A DNA stretch of 64,000 nt. Source: Streptomyces hilarionis. Its GTDB lineage: Bacteria > Actinomycetota > Actinomycetes > Streptomycetales > Streptomycetaceae. Positions 33,190 to 41,925 of this stretch are shown here, one piece after another. The stretch spans positions 62,001 to 126,000 of the forward strand of contig NZ_JAHHIT010000002.1 in NCBI RefSeq assembly GCF_024539675.1. Direction: 5' to 3'. Both the position numbers and the translations under genes were made by a program. Below the pieces are notes generated by a model. The model was not told the DNA's origin, ran no database searches, and saw nothing but the letters and a program-made list of their open reading frames with translations. Within the stretch, counting starts at the first letter, position 1; each line of letters starts with the position of its first letter.

Positions 33190-34666
33190 CGCACCCGGCA
33201 CTCCCGTACGCGTCCGTTTCTGTCCCTCGCCCACCGGTAACCCGCACGTGGGCCTGGTGCGCACCGCCCTGTTCAACTGGGCGTTCGCCAAGCACCACCA
33301 GGGCACGCTGGTCTTCCGCATCGAGGACACCGACGCGGCCCGCGACTCCGAGGAGTCCTACACCCAGCTGCTCGACTCGATGCGCTGGCTGGGCTTCGAC
33401 TGGGACGAGGGCCCCGAGGTCGGCGGCCCGCACGCGCCGTACCGCCAGTCGCAGCGCATGGACCTCTACAAGGACGTCGCCCACAAGCTGCTGGAAGCGG
33501 GGCACGCGTACCGCTGCTACTGCTCGCAGGAGGAGCTGGACACCCGCCGCGAGGCCGCCCGCGCCGCCGGCAGGCCGTCCGGCTACGACGGCCACTGCCG
33601 CGACCTGAGCGCCGAGCAGGTCGAGGAGTACACGGCCCAGGGCCGCGCCCCCATCGTCCGCTTCCGCATGCCCGACGAGACGATCACGTTCACGGACCTG
33701 GTCCGCGGCGAGCTGACGTTCACCCCGGAGAACGTCCCCGACTACGGCATCGTCCGCGCGAACGGCGCCCCGCTGTACACCCTGGTCAACCCGGTGGACG
33801 ACGCGCTGATGGAGATCACGCACGTCCTGCGCGGCGAGGACCTGCTGTCCTCCACGCCCCGCCAGGTCGCCCTCTACAAGGCGCTGACCGAGCTGGGCAT
33901 CGCCAAGGGCACCCCGCTCTTCGGCCACCTGCCGTACGTGATGGGCGAGGGCAACAAGAAGCTGTCGAAGCGCGACCCGCAGTCCTCGCTCAACCTCTAC
34001 CGCGAGCGCGGGTTCCTCCCCGAGGGCCTGCTCAACTACCTCTCGCTCCTCGGCTGGTCGCTCTCGGCCGACCAGGACATCTTCACGATGGACGAGATGG
34101 TCGCGGCCTTCGACGTCGCCGACGTCAACCCCAACCCGGCGCGCTTCGACCTCAAGAAGGCCGAGGCGATCAACGCCGACCACATCCGCCTGCTCGACGT
34201 GAAGGACTTCACCGAGCGCTGCGCCCCCTGGCTGAAGGCCCCGGTCGCCCCCTGGGCCCCGGAGGACTTCGACGAGGCGAAGTGGCAGGCGATCGCCCCG
34301 CACGCGCAGACCCGGCTGAAGGTCCTCTCCGAGATCACCGACAACGTCGACTTCCTGTTCCTGCCGGAGCCGGTCTTCGACGAGGCCTCCTGGACGAAGG
34401 CGATGAAGGAGGGCAGCGACGCCCTGCTGACCACGGCGCGGGAGAAGCTGGCGTCGGCCGACTGGAGTTCGCCCGAGTCCCTCAAGGAGGCCGTCCTGGC
34501 CGCCGGCGAGGCTCACGGCCTGAAGCTCGGCAAGGCCCAGGCCCCCGTCCGGGTCGCCGTCACCGGCCGCACGGTCGGCCTGCCCCTCTTCGAGTCCCTG
34601 GAGATCCTGGGCAGGGACACGACGCTGGCCCGGATCGACGCGGCCCTGGCGAAGCTCGCGGCGTGA
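33182..34666 (+). CDS. gltX: Glutamyl-tRNA synthetase
   Basis: A 494-residue class I aminoacyl-tRNA synthetase that charges tRNA-Glu (and tRNA-Gln in organisms using the amidotransferase route, as Streptomyces does). The HIGH-equivalent is [19 protein letters not shown] near the N terminus and the KMSKS-equivalent is KKLSKRDPQ; the anticodon-binding helical domain follows. The GTG at 33182 gives [11 protein letters not shown] and overlaps the upstream stop; a TTG nine bases earlier is less likely. Its substrate tRNAs, tRNA-Glu and tRNA-Gln, are encoded 1.1 kb downstream. Confidence 0.97.
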   Translation: MASAPGTPVRVRFCPSPTGNPHVGLVRTALFNWAFAKHHQGTLVFRIEDTDAARDSEESYTQLLDSMRWLGFDWDEGPEVGGPHAPYRQSQRMDLYKDVAHKLLEAGHAYRCYCSQEELDTRREAARAAGRPSGYDGHCRDLSAEQVEEYTAQGRAPIVRFRMPDETITFTDLVRGELTFTPENVPDYGIVRANGAPLYTLVNPVDDALMEITHVLRGEDLLSSTPRQVALYKALTELGIAKGTPLFGHLPYVMGEGNKKLSKRDPQSSLNLYRERGFLPEGLLNYLSLLGWSLSADQDIFTMDEMVAAFDVADVNPNPARFDLKKAEAINADHIRLLDVKDFTERCAPWLKAPVAPWAPEDFDEAKWQAIAPHAQTRLKVLSEITDNVDFLFLPEPVFDEASWTKAMKEGSDALLTTAREKLASADWSSPESLKEAVLAAGEAHGLKLGKAQAPVRVAVTGRTVGLPLFESLEILGRDTTLARIDAALAKLAA

Positions 34667-34680
34667 CGGCGCACCGCACA

Positions 34681-34718
34681 TGAGGGGCGGCTCCCGGACT
34701 TCCGGGGGCCGCCCCTCA
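34681..34718 (+). terminator. Terminator after gltX
   Basis: 11-bp perfect stem (34681-34691 with 34708-34718) extended by a further 7 nearly perfect pairs, 14 bases after the gltX stop. Confidence 0.8.
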
Positions 34719-34729
34719 CGCGTTCGCCC

Positions 34730-34929
34730 CCACACGGCGTCGCTCTCGTCGGTCAGGCAGGCGAACTCGTCGAAGATCTCCGGCACGACGACGACCAGGT
34801 CGCGGCCTTGCGGAACGGATCGCGCGCCAGTATCCGCACGGCCTTGTCCAGGTGCGCCCGGCGCTCACTCGGCAGACCGTCGTAGGCCGCCCGGGCCTCG
34901 ACGGTGAACAGGACCCGGCACTCGCTCAT
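34730..34929 (-). pseudogene. Frameshifted remnant of a RelE/ParE-like toxin-type protein
   Basis: Reading from an ATG at 34929 gives MSECRVLFTVEARAAYDGLP then RRAHLDKAVRILARDPFRKA, which looks like the start of a small RelE/ParE-type toxin. The frame then degenerates into Ser/Arg residues and stops at 34753, while another frame continues with DLVVVVPEIFDEFACLTDES, which looks like the C-terminal strand of the same fold. The middle is missing (the intact family is about 85-90 residues). I read it as a decayed gene with an internal deletion and frameshift; no antitoxin gene is adjacent. Family identity is by eye and uncertain. Confidence 0.45.
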
Positions 34930-34964
34930 GTCCTCGGCGTGCCGGCCCGCGATACGGTCGGGGC

Positions 34965-35699
34965 ATGAGCATTCGTGCCGTGGTCTGGGACGTTGACGAC
35001 ACCCTCTTCGACTACACGACCGCCGACCGCGAGGGCATGCGGTCGTACCTCACCACCGAGCGGCTGCTCGACCGCTTCGGCACCGCGGACGAGGCGCTCG
35101 CGCGCTGGCGGGAGGTGACCGAACAGCAGTGGGCGCGGTTCTCCGCGGGCGGGATGACCTTCGAGGACCAGCGCCGCGACCGGGTGCGGGCGTTCCTGGA
35201 GCGGCCGGAGCTGACCGACGAGGAGGCCGACGCCTGGTTCCGGCGCTACATCACGCACTACGAGGCCGCCTGGTCGCTGTTCCCCGACGTCCTGCCCGTG
35301 CTCGACGCCCTCGCCGCCAGCCACCGCCATGCCGTGCTGTCGAACTCCAGCATCCACGTGCAGGACCACAAGCTGCGCGTCCTCGGCGTCCACGACCGCT
35401 TCGAGGTCATCCTGTGCGCCGCCGAGCTCGGCGTCTCCAAGCCGGAGGCCGGCGCCTTCCTCGCGGCCTGCGAGGCGCTCTCCCTGCCCCCGCACGAGGT
35501 GGCCTACGTGGGCGACCATCCGGAGATCGACGGACGGGGCGCCGCGGACGCCGGGCTTCTGTCGGTGTGGATCGACCGCTACGGAGGCGGGGCGACCGTC
35601 GAGCTCCCGTCCGGGCGGCACCGCATCGTCAGCCTCGCCGAACTTCCCGCGCTGCTCGGCTCCGATACCCGTTTTGGAGCGCAGTCCACCTTCGGGTAA
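34965..35699 (+). CDS. HAD-superfamily hydrolase
   Basis: A 244-residue haloacid-dehalogenase-type phosphatase. Motif I is VVWDVDDTLFDYT (nucleophile Asp near residue 8), motif II is the AVLSNSS serine, motif III the lysine in GVSKPEAGAF, and motif IV GDHPEIDGRGAADAG. A helical cap (about residues 20-105) marks subfamily I. The substrate is unknown. It lies between gltX and the tRNA cluster. Confidence 0.9.
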   Translation: MSIRAVVWDVDDTLFDYTTADREGMRSYLTTERLLDRFGTADEALARWREVTEQQWARFSAGGMTFEDQRRDRVRAFLERPELTDEEADAWFRRYITHYEAAWSLFPDVLPVLDALAASHRHAVLSNSSIHVQDHKLRVLGVHDRFEVILCAAELGVSKPEAGAFLAACEALSLPPHEVAYVGDHPEIDGRGAADAGLLSVWIDRYGGGATVELPSGRHRIVSLAELPALLGSDTRFGAQSTFG

Positions 35700-35790
35700 T
35701 GTTCTTCCTGCGCCGCCGGAGAGCGGGCCGAAAGGCCGGAACCGGAGGAGCAAAACTAGAACAAGATCCCCTTCGGGGCTTGCGTTCCAG

Positions 35791-35862
35791 TGGCCTATGG
35801 TGTAATTGGCAGCACGACTGATTCTGGTTCAGTTAGTCTTGGTTCGAGTCCAGGTAGGCCAG
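35791..35862 (+). tRNA. tRNA-Gln (anticodon CTG), copy 1
   Basis: 72-base cloverleaf: acceptor TGGCCTA pairs with TAGGCCA, anticodon stem ACTGA/TCAGT encloses the loop TTCTGGT (anticodon CTG), T-arm contains TTCGAGT. CCA is not encoded. Confidence 0.95.
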
Positions 35863-35904
35863 CTCGCAGAGCTCATCTGCGCACGCGGAGATCATCTCCG
35901 CAAC

Positions 35905-35977
35905 GCCCCCGTTGTGTAGCGGCCTAGCACGCCGCCCTCTCAAGGCGGTAGCGCCGGTTCGAATCCGGTCGGGGGTA
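35905..35977 (+). tRNA. tRNA-Glu (anticodon CTC), copy 1
   Basis: 73-base cloverleaf: acceptor GCCCCCG/CGGGGGT, anticodon stem CCGCC/GGCGG with loop CTCTCAA (anticodon CTC), T-stem CCGG and TTCGAAT loop. Identical in sequence to the two further tRNA-Glu copies. Confidence 0.95.
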
Positions 35978-36039
35978 CAGATCCTTCCCGCGGGGGGAGT
36001 TCGGGTAGCTCCCGCTCACCTCGATGCAGGATCGCTAGG

Positions 36040-36112
36040 GCCCCCGTTGTGTAGCGGCCTAGCACGCCGCCCTCTCAAGGCGGTAGCGCCGGTTCGAATC
36101 CGGTCGGGGGTA
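36040..36112 (+). tRNA. tRNA-Glu (anticodon CTC), copy 2
   Basis: 73 bases, identical to copies 1 and 3 (acceptor GCCCCCG, loop CTCTCAA). Confidence 0.95.
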
Positions 36113-36132
36113 CAAACTGGTCTAAACCACAT

Positions 36133-36204
36133 TGGTCTATGGTGTAATTGGCAGCACGACTGATTCTGGTTCAGTTAGTCTAGGTTCGAGTCCTGGTAGA
36201 CCAG
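36133..36204 (+). tRNA. tRNA-Gln (anticodon CTG), copy 2
   Basis: 72-base cloverleaf like copy 1, but the acceptor is TGGTCTA/TAGACCA and the T-stem CTAGG/CCTGG; both changes are compensated on the opposite strand of the stem, so the copy is functional. Confidence 0.95.
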
Positions 36205-36232
36205 CTCGGATCTGCGGAAACGCAAGATCCTC

Positions 36233-36305
36233 GCCCCCGTTGTGTAGCGGCCTAGCACGCCGCCCTCTCAAGGCGGTAGCGCCGGTTCGAATCCGGTCGG
36301 GGGTA
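36233..36305 (+). tRNA. tRNA-Glu (anticodon CTC), copy 3
   Basis: 73 bases, identical to copies 1 and 2. Last gene of the tRNA cluster, followed by a terminator 11 bases downstream. Confidence 0.95.
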
Positions 36306-36315
36306 CGCACCACGC

Positions 36316-36343
36316 AAGGCCCTCCACTTCGGTGGAGGGCCTT
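36316..36343 (+). terminator. Terminator of the tRNA cluster
   Basis: Perfect 12-bp stem (36316-36327 with 36332-36343) closed by a TTCG tetraloop, directly after the last tRNA-Glu. Confidence 0.85.
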
Positions 36344-36398
36344 CGTCGTGTCCTGCCCGTGCCCTTCCGGTCTCCCCCGTTCCCTTCCGTGCGCGCGT

Positions 36399-36920
36399 TC
36401 ACCCGAAGCCGTACCGCCGGGCCGACTCCTCCTCCTGGGCCGGCCGGTGCAGCGCCTGCAACATCGGCTCGACGCGGATCGCGCCGAGCAGCGCCGTCTC
36501 CACCCGCTGCGCCTCCGACTCCCGCGTCTCCACGAAGTCGAGGTCGAGCGAGGCCGTCCGGTGCATCAACCGGGCGTAGGACACGAGCAGTTCGGCGTCC
36601 CACGCGTAGCCGAGCCGCCGCAGCGCGGCCACCGCCACCACCAGCGAACGGTAGGCGGGGGAGAGGGACTTCAGCAGCCGGGCGTTCGTCCAGCCCAGGC
36701 GGACGAGCAGGCCGTCCGCCTCCCGGTGCGCCGCGCGCACGCAGTCGTCCTCCGCGTCCGGCTCGGGGCCCGGGGCAGCGCCCGCAGGGCCGCGCCCAGC
36801 CGCATCGTGCGCCCCAGGGAGTCGCCGTCGACATGGCCGAGCACCTCGCGGACGGTGGCCACCGGCAGCCGGCCCACCTGGATCATCGCGCGCACCAGCC
36901 GCAGCCGGCGCAGATGCCCG
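36399..36920 (-). pseudogene. MerR-family regulator remnant (5'-deleted and frameshifted)
   Basis: From the right end, one frame reads LRRLRLVRAMIQVGRLPVA then TVREVLGHVDGDSLGRTMRL, the second half of a MerR DNA-binding domain; the first 35-40 residues including the wing are missing. Near 36765-36785 the frame shifts, and the other frame continues with EDDCVRAAHREADGLLVRLG and on to QALHRPAQEEESARRYGFG before a TGA at 36399. That C-terminal part is a typical effector domain of actinobacterial MerR proteins. The loss of the N terminus plus the shift make it non-functional. Confidence 0.7.
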
Positions 36921-36921
36921 G

Positions 36922-37428
36922 GCCGTGCACCAGTGGGCGCCGGTCATGCCGGCCATGTTCCGCATGCCGGCGGAGCTGAGGAAGGACCCGGAGCGCGGGC
37001 TGCTCTCCCGGGTGCTGCTGACGGCCTCGCCCCGGACGTACTGCGTCGTCCGGTACTGGGAGTCCAAGGAGAAGCTCTACGCCTACGCGAGCGCGTCCGA
37101 CGCCTTCCGCCACCGGGCGTGGGCGAGGGTCGACCGCCTGGAGCGGCGCGGGAAGGTCCGCGGGCACGTCGGGATCTGGCACGAGGCGTACAGCGTGCCG
37201 GAAGGCTCCTGCGAGGCGGTCTACGGGGACATGCCGGCCTTCGGCCTCGCGGCCGCGCACGGTCGGGTCCCGTTGGGGGAGCGGGGGCGGTATGCCCGGG
37301 ACCGGTTCGCACACCGGCCGGCGCCGTGGGAGGAGAGGGCCGCCGCGGCGTTGAGGCTGCCCTTTCCCCTCGGCGGGGTCAGCCCGTCCTGCGCAGGGCC
37401 TCCGACAGGCGGGCCGCGGCGTCGATGA
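36922..37428 (+). pseudogene. DUF4188 family protein remnant (5'-deleted)
   Basis: The frame reads VHQWAPVMPAMFRMPAELRK, then CVVRYWESKEKLYAYASASD, HVGIWHEAYSVPEGSCEAVY and GDMPAFGLAAAHGRVPLGER, which matches the DUF4188 (monooxygenase-like dimeric alpha/beta barrel) family. The first 30 or so residues are missing and there is no ribosome site before the possible GTG/ATG codons. The frame runs past the usual end of the family and overlaps the convergent ndgR by about 50 bases. It starts where the MerR remnant on the other strand ends. Confidence 0.65.
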
Positions 37429-38095
37429 CGGCCTGGGCGTGCATCCGGCCCGGGTGACGGGTCAGGCGCTCGATGGGGCCCGAGACGGAGACGGCGGCCA
37501 CCACGCGGTTCGAGGGGCCGCGCACGGGGGCGGACACGGAGGCCACGCCCGGCTCGCGCTCGCCGATGGACTGGGCCCAGCCGCGACGCCGGACGCCCGA
37601 CAGGGCCGTCGCCGTGAACCGGGCGCCCTGGAGGCCGCGGTGCAGCCGCTCGGGCTCCTCCCAGGCCATCAGGATCTGCGCCGAGGAGCCGGCCTTCATG
37701 GTGAGCGTGGAGCCCACCGGGACCGTGTCCCGAAGACCGGACAGGCGTTCCGCCGCGGCCACGCAGATGCGCATGTCGCCCTGGCGGCGGTAGAGCTGTG
37801 CGCTCTCGCCCGTGATGTCGCGCAGGTGCGTGAGCACCGGGCCGGCGGTGGCCAGCAGGCGGTCCTCGCCCGCGGCCGCGGCCAGCTCGGCCAGCCGGGG
37901 GCCCAGGATGAAGCGCCCCTGCATGTCCCGCGCCACCATACGGTGGTGTTCCAAAGCCACGGCCAGGCGGTGGGCCGTGGGTCGTGCGAGTCCGGTGGCA
38001 GCGACCAAGCCTGCGAGGGTGGCCGGACCGGACTCCAGGGCGCTCAGGACAAGGGCTGCCTTGTCCAGGACGCCGACGCCGCTACTGTTGTCCAT
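37379..38095 (-). CDS. ndgR: IclR-family regulator of amino-acid metabolism NdgR
   Basis: A 238-residue IclR-type regulator. The N-terminal winged helix (about 10-70, GVLDKAALVLSALESGPATL then LAGLVAATGLARPTAHRLAVAL) is followed by the IclR effector domain (GPVLTHLRDITGESAQLYRR, GSTLTMKAGSSAQILMAWEE). Sequence, length and position, divergent from leuCD, identify NdgR, reported in Streptomyces to control leucine synthesis and other nitrogen metabolism and antibiotic production. I start at MDNSSGVGVL (38095); the upstream in-frame start at 38185 would run through the operator region. Confidence 0.95.
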   Translation of the reverse strand: MDNSSGVGVLDKAALVLSALESGPATLAGLVAATGLARPTAHRLAVALEHHRMVARDMQGRFILGPRLAELAAAAGEDRLLATAGPVLTHLRDITGESAQLYRRQGDMRICVAAAERLSGLRDTVPVGSTLTMKAGSSAQILMAWEEPERLHRGLQGARFTATALSGVRRRGWAQSIGEREPGVASVSAPVRGPSNRVVAAVSVSGPIERLTRHPGRMHAQAVIDAAARLSEALRRTG

Positions 38096-38108
38096 GAAAC
38101 GATACTCC

Positions 38109-38150
38109 CGTCTCACTCTGTGAAACGCAAGTTCATTTTTCCGTGAGACG
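38109..38150. promoter_or_regulatory. Nested inverted repeats between ndgR and leuC
   Basis: An outer perfect repeat CGTCTCAC (38109-38116) / GTGAGACG (38143-38150) encloses an inner 15-bp near-palindrome TGAAACGCAAGTTCA (38121-38135). Both lie in the 197-base divergent control region. The inner element has the size of an IclR-family site and is the best candidate for NdgR binding, for autoregulation and leuCD control. Confidence 0.6.
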
Positions 38151-38292
38151 CGCAACCCTTGGAGACATGACGGCCCGCAGACCAACGGGCCTGGCGGCGG
38201 GTGCCCGGGAACGCCGAGAACACGATCGAGGGCGTCGCCTCCACAAGATCTCTAGTTGGGCCGGTGCTCCTGTGCCGGCCGGAGGGAAAGCG

Positions 38293-39723
38293 ATGGGTAG
38301 GACACTCGCGGAGAAGGTCTGGGACGACCACGTCGTCCGGCGCGCCGAGGGCGAGCCCGACCTCCTCTTCATCGATCTGCACCTGCTGCACGAGGTGACC
38401 AGCCCCCAGGCCTTCGACGGCCTCCGTCAGAACGGCCGCCCCGTGCGCCGTCTCGACCTCACCATCGCGACCGAGGACCACAACACCCCGACCCTCGACA
38501 TCGACAAGCCGATCGCCGACCCGGTCTCGCGCGCCCAGCTGGAGACGCTGCGCAAGAACTGCGCCGAGTTCGGCGTGCGGCTGCACCCGCTCGGCGACGT
38601 CGAGCAGGGCGTCGTGCACGTCGTGGGCCCGCAGTTGGGCCTGACCCAGCCCGGCACGACCGTCGTCTGCGGCGACTCCCACACCTCCACGCACGGCGCC
38701 TTCGGCGCGCTGGCCTTCGGCATCGGCACCTCGCAGGTCGAGCACGTGCTGGCCACCCAGACGCTCCCGCTGGCCCGCCCAAGGACCATGGCGATCACGG
38801 TCGACGGCGAGCTGCCCGACGGCGTCACCGCCAAGGACCTGATCCTGGCGATCATCGCGAAGATCGGCACCGGCGGCGGCCAGGGCTACATCCTGGAGTA
38901 CCGCGGCCCCGCCATCGAGAAGCTCTCGATGGAGGCCCGGATGACCATCTGCAACATGTCGATCGAGGCCGGCGCCCGCGCGGGCATGATCGCCCCCGAC
39001 GAGACCACGTTCGCCTACCTCCGGGGCCGCGCCCACGCGCCCGAGGGCGAGGACTGGGACGCCGCCGTCGCGTACTGGAAGACGCTGCGGACGGACGACG
39101 ACGCGGAGTTCGACGCCGAGGTCGTCATCGACGCCGCCGCGCTGTCGCCGTTCGTCACCTGGGGCACCAACCCGGGCCAGGGCGCGCCGCTTTCGGCGGA
39201 CGTCCCCGACCCCGCTTCGTACGAAGACGCTTCGGAGCGCCTCGCCGCCGAAAAGGCCCTGGAGTACATGGGGTTGGAGGCCGGACAGCCGCTGCGCTCC
39301 ATCAACGTGGACACCGTCTTCGTAGGTTCCTGCACCAACGGCCGCATCGAGGACCTGCGGGCCGCCGCCGCGATCGTCGAGGGCCGCAAAGTCGCCGACG
39401 GCGTACGGATGCTGGTCGTCCCCGGCTCGGCGCGCGTCGGTCTCCAGGCCGTCTCCGAGGGCCTGGACGTCGTCTTCAAGGAGGCCGGCGCCGAATGGCG
39501 GCACGCGGGCTGCTCGATGTGCCTCGGCATGAACCCCGACCAGCTCGCGCCCGGTGAGCGCTCCGCGTCCACCTCCAACCGCAACTTCGAGGGCCGGCAG
39601 GGCAAGGGGGGCCGCACCCACCTGGTGTCGCCGCAGGTCGCGGCCGCCACGGCCGTCCTGGGCCACCTGGCCTCCCCGGCCGACCTGTCCGACGCCGAGA
39701 CCCGTACGCCCGCTGGAGTCTGA
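38293..39723 (+). CDS. leuC: 3-isopropylmalate dehydratase large subunit
   Basis: A 476-residue aconitase-family subunit that, with LeuD, isomerises 2- to 3-isopropylmalate. The [4Fe-4S] ligands are the cysteine in [15 protein letters not shown] and the [10 protein letters not shown] pair; [21 protein letters not shown] is the family signature. The ATG at 38293 is preceded by GGAGGG; the longer frame upstream crosses the operator. leuD follows after 6 bases. Confidence 0.97.
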   Translation: MGRTLAEKVWDDHVVRRAEGEPDLLFIDLHLLHEVTSPQAFDGLRQNGRPVRRLDLTIATEDHNTPTLDIDKPIADPVSRAQLETLRKNCAEFGVRLHPLGDVEQGVVHVVGPQLGLTQPGTTVVCGDSHTSTHGAFGALAFGIGTSQVEHVLATQTLPLARPRTMAITVDGELPDGVTAKDLILAIIAKIGTGGGQGYILEYRGPAIEKLSMEARMTICNMSIEAGARAGMIAPDETTFAYLRGRAHAPEGEDWDAAVAYWKTLRTDDDAEFDAEVVIDAAALSPFVTWGTNPGQGAPLSADVPDPASYEDASERLAAEKALEYMGLEAGQPLRSINVDTVFVGSCTNGRIEDLRAAAAIVEGRKVADGVRMLVVPGSARVGLQAVSEGLDVVFKEAGAEWRHAGCSMCLGMNPDQLAPGERSASTSNRNFEGRQGKGGRTHLVSPQVAAATAVLGHLASPADLSDAETRTPAGV

Positions 39724-39729
39724 TCAGCC

Positions 39730-40323
39730 ATGGAAGCATTCACCAAACACACCGGCCGGGCCGTCCCGCTGCGCCGCTCCAACGTCGACACCGACCAGAT
39801 CATCCCTGCTCACTGGCTCAAGAAGGTCACGCGGGACGGTTTCGAGGACGGGCTGTTCGAGGCCTGGCGCAAGGACGCGGACTTCGTCCTCAACCGCCCC
39901 GAGCGGCAGGGTGCGACCGTGCTGGTCGCCGGCCCCGACTTCGGCACCGGCTCCTCCCGCGAGCACGCCGTCTGGGCGCTCCAGAACTACGGCTTCAAGG
40001 CCGTGATCTCCTCTCGCTTCGCCGACATCTTCCGGGGCAACTCGCTCAAGAACGGCCTGCTCACGGTCGTGCTGGACCAGAAGACCGTCGAGGCGCTCCA
40101 GGAGCTGAGCGAGCGGGACCCGCAGGCCGAGATCACCGTCGACCTCGAGGCCCGCGAGGTGCGCGCCGAGGGCCTCACCGCCTCCTTCGAGCTGGACGAG
40201 AACTCCCGCTGGCGGCTGCTGAACGGCCTGGACGACATCTCCATCACCCTGCGCAACGAGGACGACATCGCCGCCTACGAGGCCAAGCGCCCGTCCCACA
40301 AGCCGAGGACGCTCCCGGTCTGA
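39730..40323 (+). CDS. leuD: 3-isopropylmalate dehydratase small subunit
   Basis: A 197-residue swivel-domain subunit of isopropylmalate isomerase. The family features are [19 protein letters not shown], the [17 protein letters not shown] phosphate/substrate loop and [15 protein letters not shown]. It forms an operon with leuC and is closed by a perfect terminator. Confidence 0.97.
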   Translation: MEAFTKHTGRAVPLRRSNVDTDQIIPAHWLKKVTRDGFEDGLFEAWRKDADFVLNRPERQGATVLVAGPDFGTGSSREHAVWALQNYGFKAVISSRFADIFRGNSLKNGLLTVVLDQKTVEALQELSERDPQAEITVDLEAREVRAEGLTASFELDENSRWRLLNGLDDISITLRNEDDIAAYEAKRPSHKPRTLPV

Positions 40324-40380
40324 TCCCGGAGCCCGACAGGCCCGGGCAGGTCGAGTTTCGGCCACCGCGACACCCCCGCC

Positions 40381-40409
40381 GTACCCCCGATCCCACCGAT
40401 CGGGGGTAC
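40381..40409 (+). terminator. Terminator after leuD
   Basis: Perfect 11-bp stem GTACCCCCGAT / ATCGGGGGTAC (40381-40391 with 40399-40409), 7-base loop. Confidence 0.85.
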
Positions 40410-40596
40410 GGCTGCGTCTGCACCCGTTCGGCCCTGCACGCTCGGACCGTCGTAGTCAACTTCCCACGTTAGGCGGGGTGTTGCCGGGGTATGCGCCCGA
40501 TGAGGACGTGATCGCCGGATGTGCCCGGACGGCCGTCTGAGGCGGCAGTTGCCCCCTGGGCGGGCGACAACTCGCCCCAGATGGCACAATCTGTGC

Positions 40597-40827
40597 ATGG
40601 AACACGACGGCCAACTCGAGCTCTATACGGCGGTCGCGAACCAACTCAAGGAAGCGCACGCGAGAGTGCGCGCACTGCAAGTCCCGGAGGGCGTACGGAT
40701 GGCGCTGACCCGGAAGCTGCTGGTCATTACGGCCGCGGCCAAGCACGATCTCGCCGATGCGACAAGGCGTCTGGAGCGGTTCATGGCGGACCTCGACGAA
40801 GGGCGAACGCCCGAAGAGGAGCGTTGA
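40597..40827 (+). CDS. Small helical protein of unknown function (76 aa)
   Basis: A 76-residue, almost entirely helical protein (MEHDGQLELYTAVANQLKEA, then VRALQVPEGVRMALTRKLLV and KHDLADATRRLERFMADLDE) with a hydrophobic heptad pattern suggesting a coiled-coil hairpin. I know it only as a conserved hypothetical gene next to hupS in streptomycetes. The ATG at 40597 is the first in the conserved part; the frame opens earlier without family-like sequence. Confidence 0.75.
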   Translation: MEHDGQLELYTAVANQLKEAHARVRALQVPEGVRMALTRKLLVITAAAKHDLADATRRLERFMADLDEGRTPEEER

Positions 40828-40965
40828 TCGCCTCCGGAGCCGCCGATTTCGTTGCGGCACAAGGGTGATTAGCCCGTTTCGTGTTTGATTTGCGGTATAT
40901 ATCTGCCTAACGTGCGAAAAAGCTCGGACAGTATCGTTCCGGCTAATGTCTCCGAAGGGGAAGAC

Positions 40966-41637
40966 GTGAACAAGGCGCAGCTCGTAGAAGCGATTGCCGA
41001 CAAGGTGGGCGGCCGCCAGCAGGCCGCCGACGCGGTCGACGCGGTCCTGGACGCCATCGTCCGCGCGACGGTCGCCGGCGACCGGGTCTCGGTCACCGGC
41101 TTCGGCTCGTTCGAGAAGGTCGACCGGCCGGCCCGCTACGCCCGCAACCCCCAGACGGGCGAGCGGGTGCGGGTCAAGAAGACGTCCGTGCCGCGCTTCC
41201 GTGCCGGCCAGGGCTTCAAGGACCTGGTGAGCGGGTCGAAGAAGCTTCCCCGCGGTGGCGAGGTCGCCGTCAAGAAGGCCCCCAAGGGCAGCCTGACCGG
41301 CGGTTCTTCCGCCACGGTCAAGAAGGCCGCCGCGAAGAAGGCCTCCCCCTCGACGCGCGCCGGGGCCGCGAAGAAGACCACGGCCACGGCGAAGAAGACG
41401 ACGGCCGCGGCGAAGAAGACCACGGGCGCCGCCAAGAAGACGACGGCCAAGAAGACCACGGCGAAGAAGACGACGGCGGCCGCGAAGAAGACCACCGCCA
41501 CGAAGTCGGCCACCGCCAAGAAGACGACGGCCAAGAAGGCCCCCGCCGCGAAGAAGGCGACGGCCACCAAGGCCCCCGCCAAGAAGTCGACCGCGCGCAA
41601 GACCACCGCCAAGAAGGCCACCGCCCGCAAGGCGTAG
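40966..41637 (+). CDS. hupS: Two-domain HU/histone H1-like nucleoid protein
   Basis: A 223-residue chromosome-binding protein. Residues 1-90 are a canonical HU domain (MNKAQLVEAIADKVGGRQQA, GFGSFEKVDRPARYARNPQT, VPRFRAGQGFKDLV). Residues from about 95 form a lysine/alanine/threonine tail of short AKKTTA-type repeats like eukaryotic histone H1. This architecture is HupS, the sporulation-associated HU of Streptomyces. The start is a GTG with GAAGGGGAAG before it. The upstream 138 bases are AT-rich (a GCGGTATATATC element) and likely hold the promoter. Confidence 0.96.
   Translation: MNKAQLVEAIADKVGGRQQAADAVDAVLDAIVRATVAGDRVSVTGFGSFEKVDRPARYARNPQTGERVRVKKTSVPRFRAGQGFKDLVSGSKKLPRGGEVAVKKAPKGSLTGGSSATVKKAAAKKASPSTRAGAAKKTTATAKKTTAAAKKTTGAAKKTTAKKTTAKKTTAAAKKTTATKSATAKKTTAKKAPAAKKATATKAPAKKSTARKTTAKKATARKA
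41340..41634 (+). repeat. Lys-Thr-Ala coding repeats in hupS
   Basis: Imperfect tandem units encoding AAKKTTA, ATAKKTT, AKKTTAKK and variants. The DNA repeats (AAGAAGACGACGGCC type) are degenerate but prone to slippage, so length may vary between strains. Confidence 0.7.
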
Positions 41638-41652
41638 GGCACCTGGGGCACT

Positions 41653-41699
41653 CACACGCCGGGCCGGACTCCCGCACGGAGCCCGGCCCGCGGCGTGTG
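41653..41699. terminator. Terminator between hupS and the convergent small gene
   Basis: Inverted repeat CACACGCC-GGGCCGG with CCGGCCC-GCG-GCGTGTG (41653-41667 with 41683-41699), interrupted by a small bulge. Confidence 0.6.
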
Positions 41700-41709
41700 C
41701 GCGGCCCGC

Positions 41710-41916
41710 TCAGAAGGTCTGAAGCGTCACCAGGGTGATCCGCGGGCCGCCGTCGCCGCCGCGCTCCGTCTCGATGCGCACCCGCTGTCCGGGCCGCAGC
41801 AGCCGCAGCCCGCCCGCGTCGAACGCCGCCGCGTCGAAGGAGACGGGGGTCCCGTCGTCCAGCAGCACCTGTCCGCTGCGCGTGCCGGGGTCGTACGTGT
41901 ACGCGGTCGCCTGCAT
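41710..41916 (-). CDS. Small beta-barrel protein, cold-shock-domain-like (68 aa)
   Basis: A 68-residue protein starting MQATAYTYDPGTRSGQVLLD. The pattern of strands, GQVLLDDGTPVSFDAAAF, then LRLLRPGQRVRIE, resembles a degenerate OB/cold-shock fold, in which GTV...V.F....F....L..GQ.V is conserved, but the RNA-binding aromatic motifs are absent. Function unknown. It is 9 bases from cofC on the same strand and probably shares its transcript. Confidence 0.7.
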   Translation of the reverse strand: MQATAYTYDPGTRSGQVLLDDGTPVSFDAAAFDAGGLRLLRPGQRVRIETERGGDGGPRITLVTLQTF

Positions 41917-41925
41917 GCCGGCAGC

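Noticed and set aside
35905-36305. Three identical 73-base blocks resembling a repeat array
   Set aside because: They fold as complete tRNA-Glu genes, alternating with tRNA-Gln.
41340-41634. Regular short repeats that could suggest a CRISPR array or minisatellite
   Set aside because: They are degenerate codon-level repeats encoding the lysine-rich tail of HupS, with no spacers.
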